Notes: generated by a model not told the origin, from the sequence alone. A stretch of DNA of 64,000 bases from Weissella sagaensis (GCF_005405285.1 NZ_BJDT01000004.1:62001-126000), one strand, 5' to 3'; positions 8,156 through 17,371 are shown, counted from the first letter of the stretch. Translations and numbers: made by a program.

Positions 8156-9976
8156 TTATTTATCTAATGATAATTCATCAACTAGTGCTTCGAATTCATT
8201 TAGGCGTTCCTCAAACACGGCAAAAGTTTCTCGCAAGTAATCTGGTTTCGTCATATCAACACCTGCTTTTTTCATCACATCAATTGGAAAAGCTGATGAC
8301 CCTGTTTTTAGATAATCTTTGTAGTCATTAACAGCCTGATCACCTTCATGTAAAATTTTATCTGCTAATGCAGTAGCAGCTGCAAACCCTGTACTATACT
8401 GGAAAACATAATAATTATAATAGAAGTGTGGAATACGTTCCCATTCATGTGCAATTTCTTCATCAACCGTTAATGTTGAACCATAATAATGCTTATTCAA
8501 TTCACCATAGGCTTCATTCAAAATGTCTGCTGTTAATGGTGTGCCTTGCGCATCAGTTTCGTGCATCCATTGCTCAAATTCAGCAAATTGTGTCTGGCGG
8601 AACAACGTCCCTTTAACACCATCTAGGTATTGATTTAAGATATAAGCCTTTAATTTTTTATCTTCTACTGTGCGTAATAAATAATCAGTTAATAAGTTTT
8701 CATTGGTTGTTGACGCAATTTCAGCTAGGAAAATTGGATAATCACCATATTGATAAGGTTGATTTTCTCGTGTTAGGTATGAATGGACGGAATGACCCAT
8801 TTCATGCACCAATGTACTCAAGTTATTAAGATTATCAACCCAGTTTAACAAAATATAGGGGTTTGTATCATAAGCGCCCCCTGAATAGGCACCAGAGCGC
8901 TTTCCTTTATTTTCAATGACATCAATCCAGCGATTATCAAATGCTTTTTGCACAATATCAAGGTAATCTTGACCTAAGGGAGCCAGAGCCTTTAATGCTT
9001 CTGCTTGTGCACTAGGATAATCAATATCATAATCTGGTTCGCCAAGAATTGGTGTATATAAGTCATATGAATGTAGTTCTGAGAGACCTAATAAACGTTT
9101 GCGCAAAGCCATATAACGGTGCAACAATGGTAAAGCCTTATTTACTTCTTCAACCAGTGTATCATACACAACTTCTGGCACATTATTAGCTGCTAAAGCC
9201 GCTTGTCTAGCTGAATCGTAATGATGAACATCTGCTAAATAATTGTGTCCTTTAACATGGTTCCCAATTAAAGAAGCAAAAGTATTATCCAAAGCCATAT
9301 ATGAGGCATAAAAGGTCTTGAAAGCATTTTTTCTAACTTCAGGTTTAACAGATTCTAGTAAGCGTGAATATACACCATCTGACAAAGTTTCTAATTCACC
9401 TTCATCATTTTCTACAGCATCAAAAGTAATATCAGCATTATCTAACATACCAAACGTTCGCTCAGATGCACCAAAGATATCACCAGCTGCTGCCAAAAGT
9501 TTTTCTTGATTCTCTGATAAGACATGACCCTTTTGCGTTAGAATATCATCAAAATAATGCGTATATTCTTGCAAACGAGGTTCTTGTGAAAAATAATCAG
9601 CTAACTGATCTGTTGAAAGTGATAATACAGCTGGATCAAAAAAAGAAATTGCAGCTGATACCTTAGCTGCTAATGACTCTGCTTTATTAATTAATCCTTG
9701 GTAAAATCCATTTGCTGTATCTTGATCTGATTTCATAGATGCATAGACATACAACGTTTCCAAATCACGCATTAGGCCTAGGCCATATTGTAATGCGTTA
9801 TAAAGGTCTTTACCTGAATTGATTGCCGTTTGGGCAAAAAAATCAGCATTTACTAGTCGTTCATTTAATTCATCGTACGCAGTTTGCCAATCAGTATCAC
9901 TTGCAAAAATCTTTGTTAAATCCCAAGTAGCTGATTCTGGTAACTCATTACGTAAAGGTAATTCTTTTGCCATCAT
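8156..9976 (-). CDS. pepF: Oligoendopeptidase F
   Basis: This 606-residue M3 metallopeptidase cleaves medium-sized peptides in the cytoplasm. The zinc motif HEMGHSVHS is present, with the downstream Glu in EIASTTNE as the third ligand region. The N-terminal helical domain (about 1-200) is typical. It is last in the spx, mecA, coiA, pepF order also seen in Bacillus. The second residue is also Met, so the start may be the ATG three bases downstream; a GAGGG ribosome site precedes both. No obvious terminator is seen behind it. Confidence 0.93.
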   Translation of the reverse strand: MMAKELPLRNELPESATWDLTKIFASDTDWQTAYDELNERLVNADFFAQTAINSGKDLYNALQYGLGLMRDLETLYVYASMKSDQDTANGFYQGLINKAESLAAKVSAAISFFDPAVLSLSTDQLADYFSQEPRLQEYTHYFDDILTQKGHVLSENQEKLLAAAGDIFGASERTFGMLDNADITFDAVENDEGELETLSDGVYSRLLESVKPEVRKNAFKTFYASYMALDNTFASLIGNHVKGHNYLADVHHYDSARQAALAANNVPEVVYDTLVEEVNKALPLLHRYMALRKRLLGLSELHSYDLYTPILGEPDYDIDYPSAQAEALKALAPLGQDYLDIVQKAFDNRWIDVIENKGKRSGAYSGGAYDTNPYILLNWVDNLNNLSTLVHEMGHSVHSYLTRENQPYQYGDYPIFLAEIASTTNENLLTDYLLRTVEDKKLKAYILNQYLDGVKGTLFRQTQFAEFEQWMHETDAQGTPLTADILNEAYGELNKHYYGSTLTVDEEIAHEWERIPHFYYNYYVFQYSTGFAAATALADKILHEGDQAVNDYKDYLKTGSSAFPIDVMKKAGVDMTKPDYLRETFAVFEERLNEFEALVDELSLDK

Positions 9977-10028
9977 TTTCCCTCATTTCAGTCTAATATA
10001 TTGTTCATTTTACCATATTTCTAGTATA

Positions 10029-11066
10029 TCATGAGAGAAAATTGGTCGTATCTATTTTTAATTTTGCTTGTAGTTTTTCTTGATACGTATTAAACCATTT
10101 TAATGTTCTAACTAACACAATTCTATCACCTGTCCTTTTGATTATCCCTCCTGATATCAAGTCATCTAATAAATAATTAAGCCATATTTTTTGAACTTTT
10201 TTAACTGATAAACAACCAAATCGTTGCCATGGAAACTCCGTCAGCAGCTTCATTAACTGAAACGATGTTCTTGGTTGTTTTTCTAAAGTAAGTAGTACGC
10301 GTATAATAACCTGCCACTGTGCAACTTTCAGTCCACCTGGCAGTGAGTATTGGGGATGACATTCCCATGGTATGCCAATCACTAACCGTTTTATTTTATA
10401 TAGTTCATTTTGAATAGGCCAAACTTCAGGCTTTGATTGCATAACTGCTTGTTGTAGTTTCAGCAATTGCTGTGGTTGATTAGCCATCATTTGCCGTTTT
10501 AACACCCTTGATTTACCATCTATCTGCCACCAAGCTTGCCAAACAATTCCCTTCGTTGGCTGCCAAAAAGCAACTTGTAATTGTTGCTGATAGATTATAG
10601 CAAACTTAGCAATCGTTCTAGCTTGTAGTCGCTTATTTTGATAATTTTCACCTAAAATCCAAATAACTTTATAATTTAATTGACGATAACCTTTTGTTCG
10701 TGCTCGCACCTTTTCTAGAGAAATTGTTGCACACTGAAATTCAATAACAAACCAATCTTTACCTTTTCTAACCATTAAATCAGGGCGTTGCTTAATTTGA
10801 CTAAGCCATGGTTCTAATCTAACTTCATCATATTTTTGTTTTAACAGTGTAAACAATGCCAGTTTACCTTGTAAATGATTAACCGTTTCTCCTTCTGCAC
10901 TAACATCACAATTACTTCCATTGATATGGGCAAAATGCGGTATATTAATGTTGCCTTTTTTTAACTGTACACGTGCTTTACAACCTGGACAATAATATAT
11001 TTCACTATTACTAGCTTGCGTTGCTTGAATCAACTGATCATTCTCTATTATTTTAGCAATTAACAT
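10029..11066 (-). CDS. coiA: Competence protein CoiA
   Basis: The protein has 345 residues from the ATG at 11066. An in-frame TTG at 11081 overlaps the GGAGG ribosome site and is not the start. The N-terminal part has a zinc-ribbon-like YYCPGCKARV and HFAHINGSNC. The nuclease-like core follows with RPDLMVRKGKDWFVIEFQCATI, a PD-(D/E)xK-type D...ExQ arrangement. CoiA promotes recombination of incoming DNA during natural transformation. It sits between mecA and pepF, the conserved position, and belongs with the comG operon at 52978-56458. Confidence 0.9.
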   Translation of the reverse strand: MLIAKIIENDQLIQATQASNSEIYYCPGCKARVQLKKGNINIPHFAHINGSNCDVSAEGETVNHLQGKLALFTLLKQKYDEVRLEPWLSQIKQRPDLMVRKGKDWFVIEFQCATISLEKVRARTKGYRQLNYKVIWILGENYQNKRLQARTIAKFAIIYQQQLQVAFWQPTKGIVWQAWWQIDGKSRVLKRQMMANQPQQLLKLQQAVMQSKPEVWPIQNELYKIKRLVIGIPWECHPQYSLPGGLKVAQWQVIIRVLLTLEKQPRTSFQLMKLLTEFPWQRFGCLSVKKVQKIWLNYLLDDLISGGIIKRTGDRIVLVRTLKWFNTYQEKLQAKLKIDTTNFLS

Positions 11067-11152
11067 CTTACATGCCTCCAAACAATAAGGAGCATCTATG
11101 ACGGTATTATGTCCAAAAGTCTTTTGTAAATTTTATTTAATACAGATAAGAT

Positions 11153-11198
11153 AAAAAATCTCGCAACGTCAATATCATGTCAACGTTACGAGATTTTT
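11153..11198 (-). terminator. Terminator of mecA
   Basis: A hairpin with the arms AAAAATCTCGCAACGT and ACGTTACGAGATTTTT (one mismatch, about 13-base loop) lies just behind the mecA stop codon. It is followed on the minus strand by a T tract. Confidence 0.82.
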
Positions 11199-11209
11199 CA
11201 TAAATATTA

Positions 11210-11968
11210 CTAGCCAAAATAGGTTGCAACATTCGTCATTGCATCATTTTTAAAAATTATTTGCCCGTGCTCAATTAAAACATCAGGTGAAATATCAGGT
11301 ATTTGTGCAAATTCATAAGCCATTGCCTTTAAATCTGCCATTGTATAATTATATTCTAAAGATTCATGATCAATCTTGATAACATAGAAGAACTTTTCTT
11401 GATACTTAACTAACTGACTACCAAATGCAAATTGTTGTTTTGCCATATTTAATGAAAATTGAATAACATTCTCAAAATTATCAAATTGCAAAACTAAATT
11501 TTGCTCTCGTGCTATATCAGAAAAACCTACTGAATCAACAAGATTCTGTCTTTGTGTTGCTTTAATTTTTTGTGCTTCTTCCTTTGTTAGTTTTTGCGTA
11601 CTACGTGGTTTAGAATCATCATTATCCAGCAATGCATCTAATACCTCATCTGAGACATCATCTTCAGCATCACTTATATCGCGTTTCCCTAGCACTGAAT
11701 TAAGCATACCTTCCATGACAGACTTATCATCAATATTTTTAGAAATGAATAATTCTAATCCATTTTTATTAGGCAAAACTTGGAAAGTTACTGCTTCATT
11801 ATTTTCAAAGTCACCTTCAATATCAATTTCTTCTAAAATACTATAAAAGAACTCTTCAATTTTATCTTGGTTGCCCAACAAATCAATAACTGAAATATTC
11901 CGTTCGGCTAAATCATCATTTGTGACTACGACCCGGATTGTATCATCATTTATTCGTTCCATTTCCAT
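11210..11968 (-). CDS. mecA: Adaptor protein MecA
   Basis: The protein has 252 residues from the ATG at 11968, with AAAGGGG just upstream. A longer open frame to 12079 runs across a promoter and a terminator and is not used. The N-terminus MEMERINDDTIRVVV is the MecA substrate-binding signature. An acidic linker (DAEDDVSDEV, about 145-165) leads to the C-terminal ClpC-binding domain. MecA delivers proteins, such as competence regulators in Bacillus, to the ClpCP protease. The gene has its own extended -10 promoter at 12020-12025 and its own terminator, so it is separate from spx. Confidence 0.92.
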   Translation of the reverse strand: MEMERINDDTIRVVVTNDDLAERNISVIDLLGNQDKIEEFFYSILEEIDIEGDFENNEAVTFQVLPNKNGLELFISKNIDDKSVMEGMLNSVLGKRDISDAEDDVSDEVLDALLDNDDSKPRSTQKLTKEEAQKIKATQRQNLVDSVGFSDIAREQNLVLQFDNFENVIQFSLNMAKQQFAFGSQLVKYQEKFFYVIKIDHESLEYNYTMADLKAMAYEFAQIPDISPDVLIEHGQIIFKNDAMTNVATYFG

Positions 11969-12019
11969 AATGGGCACCCCTTTCTTCTCAATTACGATGA
12001 GAACACTCTTCAATAAGAC

Positions 12020-12028
12020 ATTATACCA
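12020..12028 (-). promoter_or_regulatory. Extended -10 promoter of mecA
   Basis: The minus strand reads TGGTATAAT, a consensus -10 (12020-12025) with an upstream TG. No good -35 is seen. It lies about 50 bases before the mecA start and decides against the longer reading frame. Confidence 0.55.
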
Positions 12029-12055
12029 AATTATCTGTCTTTTAGTTGCATACAT

Positions 12056-12097
12056 TAGAAAAAAGTTGATGTGTTTCATGACATCAACTTTTTTCTA
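12056..12097 (-). terminator. Terminator of spx
   Basis: A perfect 17-bp hairpin (12056-12072 with 12081-12097, loop GTTTCATG) has T tracts. It lies 32 bases behind the spx stop codon and upstream of the mecA promoter. Confidence 0.85.
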
Positions 12098-12128
12098 AAT
12101 TATTTTTGTATATTATTAAACGTTACGC

Positions 12129-12527
12129 CTACAAATCAACTAAAGCAGTAACGCGTGCCAATTCTTCTTGACGCATTTCATGCGGTAAGAAACGGCGAAT
12201 TTCGTCTTCATTATAACCAACTTGCATTCTTTTTTCGTCCATAATCAATGGTCGTTTTAATAATGCGGGTTCTTCATGTAATAGATCGATTAGCACACTT
12301 AGCGACATATCATCCAATTTAACGTCTAACTTAGTAAACAACTTTGAGCGTGTTGAAATAATTTCTTCCGTTCCGTCTTCTGTCATTCGTAAAATATTTT
12401 TAATCTCATCTCGTGTTAATGACTCTTTGAAGATGTTTCGTTCTTGATAAGAAATTCCATTTTCTTTTAGCCAGGCACGGGCCTTTCGGCATGAGGTACA
12501 ACTAGGTGATGTATATAACGTTACCAT
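12129..12527 (-). CDS. spx: Redox-sensing regulator Spx
   Basis: This 132-residue protein of the ArsC/Spx family has the N-terminal redox switch CTSC (residues 10-13). The conserved Arg-containing segment KRPLIMD, used in contact with the RNA polymerase alpha C-terminal domain, is also present. Spx binds RNA polymerase and reprograms transcription in disulfide stress; it is degraded by ClpXP. A well-formed promoter lies at 12578-12606. The gene precedes mecA, as in Bacillus. Confidence 0.92.
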   Translation of the reverse strand: MVTLYTSPSCTSCRKARAWLKENGISYQERNIFKESLTRDEIKNILRMTEDGTEEIISTRSKLFTKLDVKLDDMSLSVLIDLLHEEPALLKRPLIMDEKRMQVGYNEDEIRRFLPHEMRQEELARVTALVDL

Positions 12528-12577
12528 AATGGCCTCCTCTCGGCACTACAATGATTCGACTATTCCTTATAGACTCC

Positions 12578-12606
12578 ATTATAACGGTATTGTGTCAAAC
12601 ATGTAA
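12578..12606 (-). promoter_or_regulatory. Predicted sigma-A promoter of spx
   Basis: On the minus strand, TTACAT (12601-12606) and a perfect TATAAT (12578-12583) are separated by 17 bases. A further TTGACA at 12593-12598 overlaps the spacer. The transcript would have a leader of about 45 bases. Confidence 0.68.
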
Positions 12607-12662
12607 CCCTTTTTTGTTAAATATCTGTAATAAATTAAAAAAATCTCATTAAAAAGCCGAAA

Positions 12663-13670
12663 CTAATCATAACTCATAGCATTATCTATCAACTGATTTA
12701 GCCGTCCAATTAAAGTTTGCATCTTTTGTTCAAGTACTTTTATTTTTTTATAACTACTTCTTTGATCAATTTTAACGGCAGTAGTAATGGCAATTAAATG
12801 CTGCTGGACTTGTTGTAACTGCTGAATATTTTCTGTACTTTCAGATACTTGCAGAGACGTATTCTTTTTATGTCTATAGCCTATTTGTTTTTGGCTAAAT
12901 AACGTTAATGTCAAAATAAATTGATTCTGCCACGCAGCCAATACAGTATTAAAATTAATACTAATTTCATCAATTAAGCTTTGATTATTAGCTTTTAATG
13001 CTTGTATTTGAACCGATTGGTTGGCAATAAGACGACTAGTTAAATCCAAATTTTTAATTCGTGCTAGCAATAACTTCTTAAATTGATCTAACTGTTGAAT
13101 TTGTGTAATTTCTGTTATCTTAATCGCACTTGGTAATTCCCTTTTTTCAATATCCGTCAATTTCATGGCCGCACCAGCCTGAGAGATGCTTATTTTTTTA
13201 GCATACAATTCATTTTCTTGATATACACTGGTTAACCACTCATTTTCATTAATCATTTCCTGTTGAAACACATGTAACTGATTAGATATTTCCGCAACAT
13301 CAGCGCTTATCTGTCGATACTGCTCTATTAATGCATCTACCGTCGCTTGCATATTATTAAAAACATGAGCCAAAAAGCCTTGTTGAATTGGCATTAATTG
13401 GTTGGCATCAATTTGGTCTATCACTGGTTTAAGCATATTTAGCGCATCATTAATTCCAGAGTGAATATCCTTTACATGACTAGTCATCGTAATTTTTTGA
13501 TAGAACTCTAACAAATTTTTTTGGGTTGCTAACCCATATTCCAAGATTGATTTGTCATTATTTGCATCTAAGCTCTGCGCTAATTGTAATGCTTTAACTC
13601 GTTCCTTTGGGGTTAATTTTTTATAATTAGTAGCCTCATCACTAGTTGGTAAGGTATGTTTTTCCAACAT
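12663..13670 (-). CDS. TelA-family (toxic anion resistance) protein
   Basis: This 335-residue, soluble and almost wholly helical protein fits the TelA/YaaN family. The recognisable C-terminal part has LLARIKNLDLTSRLIANQSVQIQAL (about residues 200-225, split here only for description), with long heptad-rich helices on either side. TelA proteins were named for tellurite resistance, but in Firmicutes they are linked to envelope stress and antimicrobial tolerance. The usual partner XpaC/YceG is not adjacent; a PsiE-like membrane protein lies 31 bases upstream in the same direction. Confidence 0.72.
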   Translation of the reverse strand: MLEKHTLPTSDEATNYKKLTPKERVKALQLAQSLDANNDKSILEYGLATQKNLLEFYQKITMTSHVKDIHSGINDALNMLKPVIDQIDANQLMPIQQGFLAHVFNNMQATVDALIEQYRQISADVAEISNQLHVFQQEMINENEWLTSVYQENELYAKKISISQAGAAMKLTDIEKRELPSAIKITEITQIQQLDQFKKLLLARIKNLDLTSRLIANQSVQIQALKANNQSLIDEISINFNTVLAAWQNQFILTLTLFSQKQIGYRHKKNTSLQVSESTENIQQLQQVQQHLIAITTAVKIDQRSSYKKIKVLEQKMQTLIGRLNQLIDNAMSYD

Positions 13671-13701
13671 TTTTTGCCCCCATACCCGATTTATTTAATT
13701 A

Positions 13702-14205
13702 CTATTTCCTATTTTTTGCTGTATCCATTACTGAATGATTATTTTTTGTCATTTCTGTATTAGGATGTTCTTCAGCAAAAATAAACTCAGTACGCTCTTC
13801 TTGATGTTCCAAGTCAGCCAGATGACGACGTGACCAACGATAAACAATTAAGACTATAATCATCAAACCGATTGCAACTGATTGAATAAGAATACCAAGT
13901 GTATCATCATGATAAACTAATAAATTACGTAACATAGCTGTAATACCAATATACATAAAATTTTCTAATGAAATATGATTTTTCAAAAAATATTCTTGTG
14001 TCAAAACAACAAATTCAAAGAACAAAAAAGTTTCTAAAATTAAGCGTGTAATATTATAAAAATTCTCCGTTAGATCAACCTGCCAAAGTAGCTGTGCTAA
14101 TTGCCAGACGTCCTTCAAAAAGAAACCAAACATAATAATTCCAAGTACTAACATACCAATACCTAATACGACATTGTAGCTTTTTTCAAGATGTTTATTA
14201 TTCAT
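13702..14205 (-). CDS. PsiE-like membrane protein
   Basis: This 167-residue protein has four predicted membrane helices in the first 120 residues and a hydrophilic C-terminal tail. The segment FFEFVVLTQEYFLKNHISL, followed by YIGITAMLRNLLVYH, matches the conserved core of the PsiE (phosphate-starvation-inducible E) family. The function is unknown even in Escherichia coli. The start ATG has GGAGG upstream. It probably forms a two-gene unit with the TelA-like gene, 31 bases downstream. Confidence 0.75.
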   Translation of the reverse strand: MNNKHLEKSYNVVLGIGMLVLGIIMFGFFLKDVWQLAQLLWQVDLTENFYNITRLILETFLFFEFVVLTQEYFLKNHISLENFMYIGITAMLRNLLVYHDDTLGILIQSVAIGLMIIVLIVYRWSRRHLADLEHQEERTEFIFAEEHPNTEMTKNNHSVMDTAKNRK

Positions 14206-14274
14206 TCTAACGCCTCCATTATTTATTATTTTATCAAATACGTGTAATAAGTTATCACAATTTGCCCAAATAAA

Positions 14275-14309
14275 AACTCTAGTGTCCTTTTAATTAGGGT
14301 ACTAGAGTT
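14275..14309 (-). terminator. Terminator of the HmoB-like gene
   Basis: Arms AACTCTAGTGTCCT and AGGGTACTAGAGTT (two mismatches, 7-base loop) are followed on the minus strand by TTTATTT. It lies about 100 bases behind the gene that ends at 14410. Confidence 0.72.
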
Positions 14310-14409
14310 ATCAAGCAGTTATTTACAACAATCAAACTCGGCTGATATTAATCAAATATCAACTGCTAACTGCTTTCATTATAACAGAAAACAGTTGTGA
14401 ATAATTGCA

Positions 14410-14916
14410 TTAAATCTTTTGTTTTGAGAAAGCCGCAAAACTTAATTGCTTTGATCGTAAATTATATTGACTATGTTTATAACGATCAAGTGGGAAATTC
14501 GACGTTAAACGCCATTCAGTAAAGTTCTTTTTTAGTTGCCATGTTGATAAAATCACAATCTCATGATTATTATCGATACGCTGTAATACATATGAGCTAA
14601 TAAAACCTGGCGTACTAATCGCAAAAGTCTCATTATTAAAACGACGTAGGAAGTTATCTCGTTCCAAATCGTTTAAAGTAATAGAAATAAAGCTCATCCA
14701 ACCACGTAGCTCATCTGTTTGACCATGACTTGAAAGCACTTTATAAGTCGTTGGCACTGCAAAACTTGATTGTTCGTTTTCCGTTTTTTCTAAAAGTTCG
14801 TAACGTTGCGAATCGGCATCATCACGCATTAACAATAGCTCTCGCTGCGAATTTTGATTCCTAATATTTTGTAACACTGCACGTGATCCGAATGTTTCAT
14901 GTATGTACTCAGTCAT
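14410..14916 (-). CDS. HmoB-like antibiotic biosynthesis monooxygenase-fold protein
   Basis: This 168-residue cytoplasmic protein resembles the plan of Bacillus HmoB (166 residues). It has an N-terminal half with LLLMRD and a YELL...FAVPTTYKVL stretch. The ABM dimeric alpha-beta barrel half follows, with FISITLNDLERDNFLRRF, PGFISSYVLQRID, then VILSTWQLKKNFTEW. HmoB degrades haem in Bacillus. Whether this protein binds haem is not shown, since the N-terminal half is divergent. The gene stands alone with its own terminator. Confidence 0.62.
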   Translation of the reverse strand: MTEYIHETFGSRAVLQNIRNQNSQRELLLMRDDADSQRYELLEKTENEQSSFAVPTTYKVLSSHGQTDELRGWMSFISITLNDLERDNFLRRFNNETFAISTPGFISSYVLQRIDNNHEIVILSTWQLKKNFTEWRLTSNFPLDRYKHSQYNLRSKQLSFAAFSKQKI

Positions 14917-14980
14917 AATAAATCCCCCGTTATCCTTTGTGATAATACATTTATAAAATGAGCATCAAAAAGTTAATTGA

Positions 14981-15709
14981 TTAGGCGTTTAAGGCAATGT
15001 TAACCAAACTAATTGCTGCAATACCATTATTTAACATATGCACAGCCATTGAATATTGAATTTGCTTAGTCTTTTTATAAACAACTGCCAAAGCAATTCC
15101 CATCAATGAATACTGTAATAACGCAAACCATTGAAAATCTTGGAATACATGAAAGTAACCAAATAAAATACCTGACAAAATGACATTTAGCCACCAAGGA
15201 CCTGACTTAAAAAAATAATTAAGAACAATTCCTCTAAAAATTAATTCTTCAACTAATGGTGCAACAAATACCGCTAATACCACAACAAAAATTAATGCTG
15301 CGCCACCTTTTCCAGCCATACTTTCCAGCGCCGCTTGATTACTAGCAGTAATTGGTTTATGTGATATTAATGTCTGTAAGAGCAAGGTAACCATCCCTGC
15401 ACCTAAAATCATAATATAACCATATACCACCCACATTAACTTATCAGCGCGAAATGGATGTAACCCTGTTTTTGGTGCTTTTTTTCTAACAGCATAAGCC
15501 AAAATTTTCACCGTTATAAACGTTAAGATTGCTGCAACAACAACCATTGTGATAATTGCAATTGGATTATTGCGATCAACACGTAACCAACTTACAACTC
15601 CTAGTTTACTATAAGTACTGCCTATTTGGATAATAAAGTCTAAAATTATACCAATAACTAACCAAATAACACCCATTATCAGTGTATTTAATCCTTCAAT
15701 TTTTTTCAT
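14981..15709 (-). CDS. CPBP-family intramembrane metalloprotease
   Basis: This 242-residue membrane protein has about seven helices and the three CPBP (Abi) motifs. They are EELIFRG (the Glu-Glu and Arg motif), the His in FGYFHVFQD, and HMLNN near the C-terminus. Relatives process prenylated or peptide substrates; in lactic acid bacteria several are linked to bacteriocin self-immunity. No bacteriocin gene is visible nearby, so a general role is more likely. Its start overlaps the preceding small membrane protein gene by 14 bases, so it is translationally coupled. Confidence 0.85.
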   Translation of the reverse strand: MKKIEGLNTLIMGVIWLVIGIILDFIIQIGSTYSKLGVVSWLRVDRNNPIAIITMVVVAAILTFITVKILAYAVRKKAPKTGLHPFRADKLMWVVYGYIMILGAGMVTLLLQTLISHKPITASNQAALESMAGKGGAALIFVVVLAVFVAPLVEELIFRGIVLNYFFKSGPWWLNVILSGILFGYFHVFQDFQWFALLQYSLMGIALAVVYKKTKQIQYSMAVHMLNNGIAAISLVNIALNA

Positions 15710-15914
15710 TTTTATCCTCCTGCTTTTTCTTTTGTAAGGCTAAGGATAAACGTGTCATCAAGCCAGTTGCCAAAATAAATAATATCAAAAGCACACTGAA
15801 AATCAACCATGTTGGCCAATCAAAAAAATTAGCAATCCAGGTAAATCCTACAAAAACGGCCATGACAATGACACTTGCGCCAATTTGAATTACAACTCGC
15901 ATTTTATTATTCAC
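15696..15914 (-). CDS. Small two-helix membrane protein, function unknown
   Basis: This 72-residue protein has two predicted membrane helices (about residues 8-28 and 35-58) and a charged C-terminal tail (QKKKQEDKNEKN). I do not recognise the family. It overlaps the HAD phosphatase gene by 8 bases and the CPBP protease gene by 14 bases, so all three are one operon. The tight overlaps support a real gene. Confidence 0.65.
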   Translation of the reverse strand: MNNKMRVVIQIGASVIVMAVFVGFTWIANFFDWPTWLIFSVLLILFILATGLMTRLSLALQKKKQEDKNEKN

Positions 15915-16743
15915 CTATCAATACAAATTGATTTAATACTTCTGCAATCGCCCCTTCATTATTTGTGCGTGTTGTGACAATATCAGCCATTTCTTTTACT
16001 GCAGTAATACCATTTGCAACGCTAATACCAAGTCCGGCAGCCTTAATCATTTTCAAATCATTATTATTGTCACCAATAGCCATGATTTCGTCCCTTTTGA
16101 TGCCAAGCTTTTCACCTAATAATAATGAGGCTGTACCCTTATCCACGCCTTTAAGATTAAATTCAACATAACGATCAGAAGAATATGTTGCTTCAACTTG
16201 ATCAATACCAACACTATCAATCACAGCATCGTAAATTTGGTGACGAACTTGCATATCTGAATGTTCAAAAATAACTTTCATAATTGGCTGTTGCCTGTTT
16301 AAAAATGATAAATCGGGCGTTTTTAATTCTACATATGCCACACCACGTGTCGCTAAATATTGTCTGTCTGAATCACTTACATTATAAATAAATAACTTAT
16401 CGATGGTATAAATATGAACATCAACTGCTTCATTAATCAAACCTGCTTTAAAAATTTGTTTGGCCATCGTCAACGGCATATCTTGGGTCGCAATAATCTG
16501 ATTATCTTTATTTTCCACAATTGCTGAACCATTAAATGAAATGACAAATTGACCAACTTGATCATATAAATCAAGTTGTTTGAGCATTTTTTGCACGGAT
16601 TCAAATGAGCGACCTGTATTAGGAACGAATTTAAAGCCTTGCGCCGCTGCTTTTTTTACTGTTTGTACATTTTCTTCATGAATTGTGCCATCGTCATTTA
16701 GAAATGTTTCATCTAAATCCGACACTAACATTTTATAAGTCAT
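15907..16743 (-). CDS. Cof-type HAD-IIB sugar-phosphate phosphatase
   Basis: This 278-residue cytoplasmic phosphatase has HAD motif I DLDETFL (nucleophile Asp9 and Asp11), motif II in the NTGRS stretch, motif III around KGTASLLL and motif IV GDNNNDLKMIKAAG. The C2B cap lies between (about 85-190). Family members dephosphorylate sugar phosphates, FMN or PLP; the substrate cannot be assigned. It is the first gene of a three-gene unit with the small membrane protein and the CPBP protease. Confidence 0.9.
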   Translation of the reverse strand: MTYKMLVSDLDETFLNDDGTIHEENVQTVKKAAAQGFKFVPNTGRSFESVQKMLKQLDLYDQVGQFVISFNGSAIVENKDNQIIATQDMPLTMAKQIFKAGLINEAVDVHIYTIDKLFIYNVSDSDRQYLATRGVAYVELKTPDLSFLNRQQPIMKVIFEHSDMQVRHQIYDAVIDSVGIDQVEATYSSDRYVEFNLKGVDKGTASLLLGEKLGIKRDEIMAIGDNNNDLKMIKAAGLGISVANGITAVKEMADIVTTRTNNEGAIAEVLNQFVLIGE

Positions 16744-16908
16744 TGGTTTTCCCCTTTAAGTATGCATGCTTGTCTTTATTCTAACAGAAAATTTTGATTT
16801 ACTTATCATCATATTCGATTAATTTTTTATTATCTGTTAATGTTTTTTTGACTTCGCGCGCTTGCTATGGCAATATATAAGACAAGTTTAATATAAGGAG
16901 ATACTTTT

Positions 16909-17298
16909 ATGCGTAATTTTATAAGCGAATTCCGTGACTTTATCATGCGTGGTAATGTAATGGATCTTGCTGTTGCTTTCATTATGGGAGCTGCTTTTCA
17001 AACTGTTGTTAAATCCGTTGTTGATGACTTAATCATGCCATTAATTGGTATTATTACAGGATCAATTTCATTTTCAAATATTGTTTGGCATGTCGGATCA
17101 GCTGATATTAAAGTCGGTTCATTCATTGGAACACTAATCACCTTTTTGCTGACTAGTTTTGCCGTCTTCCTAATTCTAAAAGCAATTCGCAAAGCACAAG
17201 CAATTGCAAACAAAAATGCCGAAGAAGAAGCTGTTCCTGAAACCGAATTAGTCGTGTTACAAGAAATTCGCGATGCACTAGCAGAAAAGAAAGATTAA
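16909..17298 (+). CDS. mscL: Large-conductance mechanosensitive channel
   Basis: This 129-residue protein has the N-terminal amphipathic helix (FISEFRDFIMRGNVMDLAV), the pore-lining helix 1 with the small-residue face MGAAF, a periplasmic loop, helix 2 and a C-terminal bundle helix. It opens under membrane tension to release solutes in osmotic downshock. The start ATG follows AAGGAG. A TTGACT at 16848-16853 followed by TATATA at 16874-16879 (20-base gap) is a weak promoter candidate. A terminator follows the gene. Confidence 0.95.
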   Translation: MRNFISEFRDFIMRGNVMDLAVAFIMGAAFQTVVKSVVDDLIMPLIGIITGSISFSNIVWHVGSADIKVGSFIGTLITFLLTSFAVFLILKAIRKAQAIANKNAEEEAVPETELVVLQEIRDALAEKKD

Positions 17299-17321
17299 TA
17301 TTTATTTTCACTATATTATTA

Positions 17322-17371
17322 AAAAAGAACGCCCTTATATCAGCATTTATGCAGATAAGTACGTTCTTTTT
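17322..17371 (+). terminator. Terminator of mscL
   Basis: A long hairpin with outer arms AAAAAGAACG and CGTTCTTTTT (17322-17331, 17362-17371) and an inner CTTAT/ATAAG pair ends in a T tract, 23 bases behind mscL. Confidence 0.75.

Noticed and set aside
11969..12079. N-terminal extension of MecA to 12079
   Set aside because: It covers the spx terminator and the mecA promoter. The MecA signature MEMERIN begins at 11968 behind a good ribosome site.
14981..15709. CPBP protease as bacteriocin immunity protein
   Set aside because: No bacteriocin precursor, double-glycine leader or dedicated exporter was seen nearby.
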